From Syntrophotaleaceae bacterium (lineage in GTDB: Bacteria; Desulfobacterota; Desulfuromonadia; Desulfuromonadales; Syntrophotaleaceae), in contig JAWKQB010000002.1 in NCBI GenBank assembly GCA_041390365.1, positions 372,001 to 436,000 of the forward strand: 64,000 bases of DNA, in the 5' to 3' direction. Shown piece by piece: positions 16,593-23,558 of the stretch (position 1 is the first letter of the stretch; each line of letters opens with the position of its first letter). The translations under genes were made by a program, and so were the position numbers. The notes beneath the pieces are model-generated. The model made no database searches, was not told where the DNA came from, and saw nothing but the letters and a program-made list of their open reading frames with translations.

Positions 16593-17381
16593 TCAATAGC
16601 GAAGGTGGGAGTTCATGTTGGAACCGTGCACCGCGGTGTGGCAGCCGCCGCTCCAGCAGGTGCCCTGGGCCAGCCGCGTGCTGTGATCCTGGCCGCCGAG
16701 TTCGATGTCGCCCGGCGCTGAAATCTGGGCATGACACCGCAGGCAGAGATTGTTGTCGTTGGCCACCAGCATTTTGTCGTTGATGGAACCGTGGTGGTTG
16801 TGGCAGACGGTGCAGCCTTCCCTCAGGGCTTCATGCTCGAAAACAAAGGGGCGGCTCTGATCCTGATGGCATTCATTGCAGGGGGCGTTGTGGCGGCCGA
16901 CCACCCGGCCTTCGGGCAGCAGGATGTCTTCGCCATGGGGACTGTGACAGCTGTTGCAGGACAGCCCCTGTTCATGGGTGGGGTGGTGGTACTGGAGGTT
17001 GAAAAAGGCCTGCACTTCCGGGTGGCACTGGTAGCAGGCGGAGGGATTCTGCCCTGGATTGATGATGGCCGCTCCCCGGCCGCCGCCGGCTTCGACATGC
17101 AGGCTGCCGGCGCCGTGGCAGGATTCGCATCCCAGAATATTTTGCCCGTCCGGCAGAGGGATCATCAGCTTGGCATGTCTGGCAAACCTGAAATCCCTGA
17201 CGGTTTCGGCATGGCACGCGGCGCAGGTTTCCATGCCGACGAATTCGGCCCCGGGGATGACGGCGGGTGGCTGGATCGAGCCTCCTCCCTGCATGGCTGC
17301 ACAGGCCAGAAGGAGCAGAAAAAGAGCACCCAGAAGGACCGGGCAACCCGCCCTCTTTGTAAAAATTCCAGGCATTTTCAC
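16593..17381 (-). CDS. octaheme periplasmic c-type cytochrome (OmaB/MtrA-like)
   Basis: GTG 17381 is the start, with AAAGGAG 7 bases upstream; the product has 262 residues. The N-terminus carries a lipobox (LLAC, Cys27), so it may be membrane-tethered. Seven CXXCH motifs begin at residues 53, 85, 116, 142, 168, 190 and 213; an eighth, at 242, is CX4CH (CWSGGCH), an uncommon heme site. Heme spacing and the C-terminal HGSNMNSHLRY resemble the DmsE/MtrA/OmaB group. It lies 14 bases upstream of the barrel gene and would fill the barrel to pass electrons outward. The natural electron donor is probably the monoheme cytochrome or the seven-heme protein of the same locus. Confidence 0.88.
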   Translation of the reverse strand: MKMPGIFTKRAGCPVLLGALFLLLLACAAMQGGGSIQPPAVIPGAEFVGMETCAACHAETVRDFRFARHAKLMIPLPDGQNILGCESCHGAGSLHVEAGGGRGAAIINPGQNPSACYQCHPEVQAFFNLQYHHPTHEQGLSCNSCHSPHGEDILLPEGRVVGRHNAPCNECHQDQSRPFVFEHEALREGCTVCHNHHGSINDKMLVANDNNLCLRCHAQISAPGDIELGGQDHSTRLAQGTCWSGGCHTAVHGSNMNSHLRY

Positions 17382-17459
17382 GGCACGTCTCCTTTAATGA
17401 AATAGAAACCGGTTCAATGATTCCTCGCCGGGCGTCAAGCCGTTCCAGTGGTTTGTGTG

Positions 17460-18959
17460 TCAGTGCGCGCCTGTATGGCAGAGATTGCAGGACAGGCCGC
17501 CGGGGATTTCTCCTCCCGGATGGGCGAAAGGCACTCCTCCCAGATCGGTCACAGGAGGCTCCTGCCCCAGGCCCTGGGAAATGATGACATGGCAGGCGTT
17601 GCAGTCTTTGGAAATGACCTCTCCCTGCGGACTGACATGCTCCCCGTCATGACAGCGAAAACAGCCCGGCCAGATGAAATGGCCGCTGTGATCCGGACGA
17701 ACCTGCCAGTTGGTCTTCATTTCCGGGAAAAAGTTGTTGGTGTAAATTCTCCGGGTTTCCCTGACCGCCTGGCGGATTTTCTCAGGGTCCCGGTATTCTG
17801 CATACTCTTCGGCGATCAGCTGCCCGATCTGATCCAGCCCCTGTTGTTTTGAGACGGCATCGGCGGCCGTGACCAGGGCCCGGGAGGCACTGAGTTTGAT
17901 GCCGGGGATCGACTTGTCGATGCGGTCGAGCCACAGGGAGATGTTCAGGGCGGCGTTCGGCGACCGGAAGATGTGGGTGGGTCGGTTGTGGCAGTCCACG
18001 CAGTCCATGCGGCGGACCGGTCTCGCCTGCAGTTCCTGACCGGGAGGGGTGTCCCGGGTTCGATAAACGGTGGTTTTTCCTGTTTCCCGGTTGGTGATTT
18101 CGACCCAGGGGATCACGGTCCGGGTTTCGTCGGCGGAAATGTATCGGATGTCGTTGGCCACCGACATATGCCAGTGAATTCCGCTCACCGGTCCGTGCAG
18201 GGGGCTGGCTCCGCCGACCTTCAGCATCATGACCATCCGGTACAGGGTATTGTCCGCATCCGGAAGGTAGTAGTGACGGTGAACCTCGAGGGCGCCGATG
18301 AACTTCTCCGGCCAGTGGCACTGTTCGCAGGTTTCCGGTGCAGGCCTCAGATTGTGGACCGGTACGGGGATGGGACGGGGGTAGGAATCGGCCAGAACCG
18401 CATAGACCTGACGCAAGCCGGAAATTTTGGCCCGCACGTACCATTCGGCCCCTTCGCCGATATGGCATTCGACACAGGCCACCCGGGCGTGGGGCGAGTT
18501 CTGGTAGGTGGTGTAGACCGGTTCCATGACCTGGTGACAGAGCTGGCCGCAAAAGGCGACCGACTCGGTCACCTCGTAGGCGCGATAACTGCCGTACGCC
18601 GAAAAGACCAGAAAAACCGAGACGACGATAACGGTCAGAAGCAGGTTGCGGCGATGGCGGGGATCATTGAGGTCGAGGCGCGGCAGACCCTGGGTCACCC
18701 CCAGCCTTGTTTCCAGCCTGCGCTGATGCCAGGCCCCCAGCCCCATCAGGATCAAGCCGGCAAAAACCGCGGCGGGCAGGATGAGGTAAACCACCACCCC
18801 CAGGTAGGGCTGGTCGAAACCCCGCAAAAGATCGTAGGCGATCAGGACGAGCAGGATAAGGAGCGCAAAGGCCGCCAGAGCCGCGCCTGCCAGCCCGATC
18901 CAGCTTCTGCTGACATAGGACAGCAGACCCTTTGAGGCTCGTGGGGATTTTTCCGCCAT
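17460..18959 (-). CDS. imcH: ImcH-like seven-heme inner-membrane quinol cytochrome (NapC/NirT)
   Basis: A 499-residue protein with three N-terminal membrane helices (about 20-42, 52-76, 104-123) and seven CXXCH sites (starting at residues 137, 162, 211, then CVDCH, CFRCH, CNACH, CNLCH). The first part (FCGQLCHQVMEPVYTTYQNSPHARVACVECH) is the NapC/NirT quinol-oxidation module. Geobacter ImcH, needed for respiration to high-potential extracellular acceptors, has the same three-helix, seven-heme layout, so I use the name with that caution. It would oxidise menaquinol and feed the periplasmic cytochromes encoded around it. The gene lies between the monoheme and octaheme cytochrome genes on the minus strand. 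Confidence 0.82.
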   Translation of the reverse strand: MAEKSPRASKGLLSYVSRSWIGLAGAALAAFALLILLVLIAYDLLRGFDQPYLGVVVYLILPAAVFAGLILMGLGAWHQRRLETRLGVTQGLPRLDLNDPRHRRNLLLTVIVVSVFLVFSAYGSYRAYEVTESVAFCGQLCHQVMEPVYTTYQNSPHARVACVECHIGEGAEWYVRAKISGLRQVYAVLADSYPRPIPVPVHNLRPAPETCEQCHWPEKFIGALEVHRHYYLPDADNTLYRMVMMLKVGGASPLHGPVSGIHWHMSVANDIRYISADETRTVIPWVEITNRETGKTTVYRTRDTPPGQELQARPVRRMDCVDCHNRPTHIFRSPNAALNISLWLDRIDKSIPGIKLSASRALVTAADAVSKQQGLDQIGQLIAEEYAEYRDPEKIRQAVRETRRIYTNNFFPEMKTNWQVRPDHSGHFIWPGCFRCHDGEHVSPQGEVISKDCNACHVIISQGLGQEPPVTDLGGVPFAHPGGEIPGGLSCNLCHTGAH

Positions 18960-19019
18960 TCCCTACCCTTGACTGATGTCGTTTTTTTCCGGCGTCGACA
19001 GAGGCCCTCCACAGAAGTT

Positions 19020-19046
19020 TTTTCTTGGCAAGCCAAGAAAATTTTT
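19020..19046. terminator. A/T-flanked palindrome between monoheme cytochrome and imcH genes
   Basis: TTTTCTTGGC and GCCAAGAAAA face each other across AA, followed by a short T-run on the plus strand. As a minus-strand transcript structure it lacks a trailing T-run, so it may attenuate or protect the mRNA 3' end rather than terminate fully. Confidence 0.45.
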
Positions 19047-19084
19047 CCCCTTGCTGCACTTCGCAAACGGTTTTTCAACAGTCG

Positions 19085-19468
19085 CTAGGGTTTTGACAAT
19101 GAGCGGAGGTATTCGACCATCGCCTGGGCCTCCTCGAGGGTATAGTCATAGGCCGGCATTCGGGTTGTGGGGCCGAGGACCTCCTTGGGATCGACAATCG
19201 ACTGCCTCAGGTATTCGTCGGTTTTCCCTTCGGCGATTCCGGCCAGCGGTTGAGCCATGCCGCGATCTCTGTGACAGACCACACAGCGGTCCCTCTGGGC
19301 GAGGGCGTCGCCAAGTTGCACCAGCTTGGCTCTGGTTTCCGGCGTCATGCCGGAATCACCCGCCTGCGCAGTGTTGCCCGCTTCGGGAGTACCCTCTGCT
19401 GTCAGGCCGGCAACGGGGAGGGCAGCAACGGTCAGTCCAACAGTCAAGAGCAGGGCCAGGAATTTCAT
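19085..19468 (-). CDS. small periplasmic monoheme cytochrome c
   Basis: A 127-residue protein starting at an ATG with GAGGAG upstream. It has a signal peptide (to about residue 24), a short linker, one CVVCH heme site (Cys62) and a distal Met in TTRMPAYDYT (Met104), followed by the C-terminal helix EEAQAMVEYLRSL. This is the class I cytochrome c layout of small soluble electron shuttles. It lies directly before imcH on the same strand and could carry electrons between the inner-membrane quinol cytochrome and the octaheme cytochrome. Confidence 0.9.
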   Translation of the reverse strand: MKFLALLLTVGLTVAALPVAGLTAEGTPEAGNTAQAGDSGMTPETRAKLVQLGDALAQRDRCVVCHRDRGMAQPLAGIAEGKTDEYLRQSIVDPKEVLGPTTRMPAYDYTLEEAQAMVEYLRSLSKP

Positions 19469-19506
19469 GGACTTCTCCTCTCTTTTCGAAGTTCGCCTTC
19501 AGGGCT

Positions 19507-19923
19507 TCACCGGATATAGTAGCCTGCTATCCTCCAGTTTCCGTCGATTTGGGTCGCTGTAATGGTTTCGATGGCGGAAGGGTTGTTCTGGTAGGAGGTA
19601 TCGAATTCCATCACCAGGTATTCCCCTTCCGGGGCGTCGGGCAGGGAGGTGGTTTCAGCGCTGCTGCGCAAGTTCCTGCTTTGGACCTGGCCAAGGGGTT
19701 TGCGCACCGCTTCCAGGGATTTTACCCATTCCTCCTTGCTGATCGATTCCTTGAACGCGGGCGCGGCTTTCTCCCAGCTTTCGGCATAATTCCCTTCGTC
19801 AATCAGTTTGACCCATTGCATGGCTGCATCCCGCGCTGCCTGATTGTTCTGGGCGGCGGCCAGGGAGACAAGCAGCAGGATGGTCGACAAAGCTGTCAGC
19901 AGGCAGGCGATGCGAGGAATCAT
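19507..19923 (-). CDS. DUF4019 secreted protein
   Basis: A 138-residue exported protein with a clear signal peptide (cleaved after SLAAA) and a mature domain matching DUF4019 (WVKLIDEGNYAESWEKAAPAFK, a KEEWVKSLEAVRKPLG helix, then EYLVMEFDTSYQN and a C-terminal IDGNWRIAGYYI). The fold resembles NTF2-like small domains. It is the first gene upstream of the cytochromes on the minus strand (38 bases before the monoheme gene) and may assist the envelope complex, though the family has no defined function. Confidence 0.85.
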   Translation of the reverse strand: MIPRIACLLTALSTILLLVSLAAAQNNQAARDAAMQWVKLIDEGNYAESWEKAAPAFKESISKEEWVKSLEAVRKPLGQVQSRNLRSSAETTSLPDAPEGEYLVMEFDTSYQNNPSAIETITATQIDGNWRIAGYYIR

Positions 19924-20109
19924 GGAAATTCTCCTTTTCTGCAGGTACGTGTTTGTTCCCGGTTTTGGTTTTGTGTGTCGACACCCACGAGCGCTTAAAT
20001 CTTAGCGCAAACTAAGCAGACCTCAAGAATCTGATAAATTATTCATTGGATTTCCCGGGGATGGTTGGCTTGAAATCTGCATTAATTTTCCGGTTCGATA
20101 ACTATTTTT

Positions 20110-20138
20110 TTGACAGTTTAGCTTTCGGTTTTCAATAG
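20110..20138 (+). promoter_or_regulatory. possible sigma-70 promoter for the glycosidase gene
   Basis: TTGACA at 20110-20115 and CAATAG at 20133-20138 are separated by 17 bases, 18 bases before the start codon. The -35 is perfect but the -10 is poor. Confidence 0.35.
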
Positions 20139-20155
20139 AGCGGGGTTTTAGAGGG

Positions 20156-21358
20156 ATGGGTCTGGCAGTTGACAGAAAAGCGGGTTGCGAAGCGCTGATT
20201 GGTGAGGCCTATTTCCGTTCGATCGAGCTTTTGCGGCACAATTCGGTTGCGGAAGGAGTGCTGGCCTGTTCTCCCGGCCCAAGAGCTAAAGAACGCAACT
20301 ATGACTGTATTTTCGGGCGTGATGCCGCCATCTGCGCCTTGGGGATGTTTGCCTCCCGGGAGCCGGATCTGGTGACCGTCGCCCGCAATGGTTTGCGAAC
20401 GCTGGCGCAATACCAGGGAACCAACGGGCAGATTCCGAAGTTCGTGAACCCTCATCGGGGAGAGGCGGATTTCTGGTATACGGGGTGTATCGATGCCACC
20501 CTCTGGTGGCTGATTGCTCTGCGTCTGCATGACCGCTTTTTCCCCGAAACCTGTCTTGAAGCTGAATTGCAGATGAACGTGCAGCGTGCCTGGCACTGGC
20601 TGCTCTGCCAGGAACACCAGGGCTGGTACCTGCTCCAGCAGAACGAGGCGAGCGATTGGGCCGATATCATGCCTCGGTCGGGTTTTGTCCTTTACACCAA
20701 CGCCCTCTGGTATTGGGCCAAGTCTCTGTATGAACAGCCAACGGCAAGAGCCACCCGTGATTTCGCCAATTCCATTTTTTACCCCTTCCATCCGGCCGCC
20801 TCGGAACACCGCCGGGTTCGCCTGCTTGGGGAGTATGTACGCAATGCCTGCCAACAGGATGATTTCTACCTGAGTTTCGTCAATCTCTCCTTCTGGGGCG
20901 ATGAGATCGATACCTTCGGCAATGTTCTGAGCGCTCTGACCGGATTGGCCGACCGGTCCCGCAGCGATCGAATCGCCTCGTCCCTGGTGGATCTGGGCGT
21001 CCACCGACCCTGGCCGCTGCGGGTGGTGGCCCGTCCCATCGGAGAAAACCACTCTTTGTGGCGGCCGTATATGCAGCGCCACGGTCAGAATTTTCCCTTT
21101 CAATACCACAACGGCGGCAGCTGGCCTTTTGTCGGGGGATTCTGGGTTCTTCTGCTGCAGAAGCTGGGGAGGGACAAGGACGCCTGGGAGGAGCTCGAGC
21201 AGCTGGCCCTCGCCAACCGTTGCGAGGATTGGCAGTTCAACGAATGGTTCCACGGGGAGAGCGGTGTGCCCCTGGGCATGGTCGGCCAGTCCTGGAATGC
21301 CGCTCTGTTCATCCTGGCCTGTCAGTCCCTCAATGGCAAGCTGGATTTCATCATTTAG
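20156..21358 (+). CDS. six-hairpin glycoside hydrolase (amylo-alpha-1,6-glucosidase / GH100-like)
   Basis: A 400-residue cytoplasmic protein with the alpha/alpha-toroid signatures of this fold: ERNYDCIFGRDAAICALGMF near the N-terminus, GEADFWYTGCIDATLWWLIAL, EASDWADIMPRSGFVLYTNALWYWA and NGGSWPFVGGFWVLLL. The Asp in the EASDWAD segment and an acidic residue further on are likely catalytic. This combination occurs both in bacterial GH100-like invertases and in proteins labelled amylo-alpha-1,6-glucosidase, so the substrate (sucrose versus alpha-glucan) is open. Together with glgX at 7130 an alpha-glucan role is plausible. Confidence 0.75.
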   Translation: MGLAVDRKAGCEALIGEAYFRSIELLRHNSVAEGVLACSPGPRAKERNYDCIFGRDAAICALGMFASREPDLVTVARNGLRTLAQYQGTNGQIPKFVNPHRGEADFWYTGCIDATLWWLIALRLHDRFFPETCLEAELQMNVQRAWHWLLCQEHQGWYLLQQNEASDWADIMPRSGFVLYTNALWYWAKSLYEQPTARATRDFANSIFYPFHPAASEHRRVRLLGEYVRNACQQDDFYLSFVNLSFWGDEIDTFGNVLSALTGLADRSRSDRIASSLVDLGVHRPWPLRVVARPIGENHSLWRPYMQRHGQNFPFQYHNGGSWPFVGGFWVLLLQKLGRDKDAWEELEQLALANRCEDWQFNEWFHGESGVPLGMVGQSWNAALFILACQSLNGKLDFII

Positions 21359-21607
21359 TCATCCGGGTCTGCGATCGAGTGTCAAAATATTGGACGGTTT
21401 TCTGTCCCTTTTTCAAGTTGGCCTCGTCAACGGCGGGTGCCTCCAGGAGACAGGAGGCCGTCAGGCGCGTAAATAGTCTGAATGACTTCAGATTCTGAGC
21501 GAAAAATTTCCCGTCCGGTCTCTTCAATTTTTTGGCTCACTTCTTGATTAAAGCACGGCAGGTAAACCAGGTATGAAAAAACACCCCCTAAGGACTGAAC
21601 GGTTTTG

Positions 21608-22927
21608 ATGCGCTTCACCGTCTCCCAGAAAATTGCTGCCGGCTATCTGCTGATCGCTTTCTTTTCGCTGGCCGCCCTCATCTATGCCTTGACCGCCCTC
21701 AGCCGGTTGACAAGTCAATCGGAGCAGCTGGTGGCTGTCGAATTCAAGGCTCTCGGTCTGATGCAGGACCTGGCCAGAAGTCTGCAGGATCAGGAGCGCC
21801 TGGAAAGACAGGTTCTGATCCTGCGGGACGCATCCATGATCCCTCTGCTGACCAGACGGAACCTGGAAAGCGACGAGATCTGGAAGCGGCTGCAGCAGAT
21901 TCCCCGTTCGGGCAGTATGAATGGGGTTGCGAATACCTACGCCGCTTTTCGCAAGGCTCAGGGCGATATCGAGGTTCTGCTGGAAGATGGCAGATGGCAG
22001 GAGGCGGAACAGCGTTCCCTGGAGGTTATCGCTCCCCGGCGGGAAGGCCTGATCCGAATCATGGAAGTTCTGCGCCAGAGCCAGGAAAACAGCATGAACG
22101 AAATCCTGCAATCCCTTCCGATGGGCATCAAGGACACCTACCGTCTGACCTTTGCCCTGGCTTTTGCAGGAGTCGCTTTTGCCGGACTGGTGGCGACGGG
22201 GATCATACTGAAAATTCACCGGTCCGTCGCCCGTCTCACCGGAGCGACGAAAGCTATCGCCACTGGATGTTTCGACTACCCCCTGGATATCGACGGGAAG
22301 GATGAGTTCAGCCGACTGGCTCGGGAATTTGCCGAAATGGGCCAAAAACTCAGGGACCTGCAGAAGATACATCTGGATGCCAATCCGCTGACGCGTCTGC
22401 CCGGCAATTTGACCATCGAGCGGGAGCTGAACGATCGGATCACCAGCGGAAGACCCTTTGCCCACATCTACATCGATCTGGATTATTTCAAGGCCTACAA
22501 CGACCGTTACGGCTACCATTCAGGCAGCAGCATCATCTCCCGCGTCGGCGCAATGATCCAGGAGATCGTCAGGGGGCTCGGCAACGAGGGGGATCTGATC
22601 GGCCATGTCGGTGGAGACGACTATGTCGTTCTGAGCACCCCGAATAAGGCGGAAGCTATCGCTGCGGAACTGATCCGCCGGTTTGACCTGATCGTTCCCG
22701 AATTCTATAATGAAGAGGATCGCAACGCCGGGTTCTTTATCGAAAAGGACCGCTATGGTGAAGAGCGCCGATTCCCTCTGCTGTCCATGTCCATCGCCAT
22801 CGTCTGTACCGATAACCTGCGAAAACCCACCGCCGAAGCCATCGGCAGGGAATGCGCCAAGATCAAGGAGCATTTGAAGAAACTTCCGGGCAGCAATTAC
22901 CTTCTTGACCGTCGGGAGAGGCGATGA
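21608..22927 (+). CDS. membrane GGDEF protein with Hypr-type substrate residue
   Basis: ATG 21608 begins a 439-residue protein: a membrane helix (about 9-30), a four-helix-type periplasmic part to about 175, a second helix (about 180-205), a HAMP-like stretch (about 206-260), then a GGDEF domain. The active loop is GGDDY (335-339) with an LPGN lead-in; GGDD[FY] is usual for this subtype. The inhibitory RxxD site is lost (N326EGD). Of the two guanine-contacting residues (Asn335 and Asp344 in PleD), Asn is kept (N298) but Asp is Ser (S307 in HSGSS). This Asp-to-Ser change defines Hypr enzymes that make 3',3'-cGAMP. It overlaps the lipoprotein gene by 4 bases. Confidence 0.85.
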   Translation: MRFTVSQKIAAGYLLIAFFSLAALIYALTALSRLTSQSEQLVAVEFKALGLMQDLARSLQDQERLERQVLILRDASMIPLLTRRNLESDEIWKRLQQIPRSGSMNGVANTYAAFRKAQGDIEVLLEDGRWQEAEQRSLEVIAPRREGLIRIMEVLRQSQENSMNEILQSLPMGIKDTYRLTFALAFAGVAFAGLVATGIILKIHRSVARLTGATKAIATGCFDYPLDIDGKDEFSRLAREFAEMGQKLRDLQKIHLDANPLTRLPGNLTIERELNDRITSGRPFAHIYIDLDYFKAYNDRYGYHSGSSIISRVGAMIQEIVRGLGNEGDLIGHVGGDDYVVLSTPNKAEAIAAELIRRFDLIVPEFYNEEDRNAGFFIEKDRYGEERRFPLLSMSIAIVCTDNLRKPTAEAIGRECAKIKEHLKKLPGSNYLLDRRERR

Positions 22928-23307
22928 GTATGCGACTTTTGCTCTGCATCCTGCTGTTGATCGTTCTTTCGGGCTGTGCCGCCACATGGCCTGCTGTTAT
23001 TCCTTCCCGTCCTCCCGATGAGCAGCTTTTCCTTCAGGGGATGGAGGAATGGCGGCTCGGGGAGGAGACTCCCGATGCCTTCAAAACGCTGCAGAACACC
23101 TATCCCGACAGTATCTGGACGGAAAAAATTCAATCCATCAACAATCTCAGCACCCTGAGCGCGCAACAGAAGTCCGCCCTCGACCGCCTGAATCGGGAAA
23201 TAACCTCGTGTCGGCAGGAGAACAAGCTTCTCCAGCAACAGAAAAATTCACTGGAAAACGATCAGAAAAAGCTGAAAAAGCTGCTGATCGATCTGGAAAG
23301 ACGCTGA
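22924..23307 (+). CDS. coiled-coil lipoprotein coupled to the GGDEF protein
   Basis: A 127-residue product whose ATG overlaps the stop of the GGDEF gene (ATGA), implying translational coupling. It has a lipobox (LSGC, Cys18), then a short helical pair region (EQLFLQGMEEWRLGEETPDA, KTLQNTYPDSIW) and a long C-terminal coiled coil (ALDRLNREITSCRQENKLLQQQ onward). The first part resembles a TPR-like half. It probably sits in the periplasm as a lipid-anchored partner sensing or transmitting an envelope signal to the cyclase. Family not recognised. Confidence 0.8.
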   Translation: MSMRLLLCILLLIVLSGCAATWPAVIPSRPPDEQLFLQGMEEWRLGEETPDAFKTLQNTYPDSIWTEKIQSINNLSTLSAQQKSALDRLNREITSCRQENKLLQQQKNSLENDQKKLKKLLIDLERR

Positions 23308-23450
23308 CCGGAGGTTTTTTTCCCGGTCGAAATCAAAATCGGCATCGACATCGGCTTTTTGAGTTCTGTAGAAACGAACGTCGCGTTCTCCCCGGCGCCG
23401 ACAGATCCAAGGCGCGGGCGGGGTCGATTCCCTTCGGAGACAGGCCGGGA

Positions 23451-23479
23451 TTGACCTTTACAGCCGTTCAGGCTATGAT
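23451..23479 (+). promoter_or_regulatory. sigma-70 promoter of prfC
   Basis: TTGACC and TATGAT are separated by exactly 17 bases; the predicted transcription start is near 23486, about 70 bases before the prfC start codon. Confidence 0.7.
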
Positions 23480-23490
23480 TCACCCCAATC

Positions 23491-23514
23491 GGGCCATAGG
23501 GCCCTGTTTTTTTT
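23491..23514 (+). terminator. small GC hairpin followed by T8 in the prfC leader
   Basis: GGGCC pairs with GGCCC around an ATAG loop, followed by TG and eight T. It begins only about 5 bases after the predicted transcription start of prfC. It could end an upstream transcript, or it is a 5' hairpin of the prfC message. Confidence 0.5.
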
Positions 23515-23558
23515 GATTCAACCAACTTGTTCTGCGGGACAATTTTCAGAGGATTAAC

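Noticed and set aside
14404..20155. GEMM-type cGAMP riboswitch upstream of the cytochrome genes
   Set aside because: I looked for the GEMM core sequence before the monoheme, ImcH-like, octaheme and barrel genes and found none, so a direct link to the Hypr-like cyclase is not shown.
21427..21618. 63-codon minus-strand frame divergent from the GGDEF gene
   Set aside because: Composition is plausible but there is no RBS and it overlaps the GGDEF start; I treat the region as the GGDEF leader.
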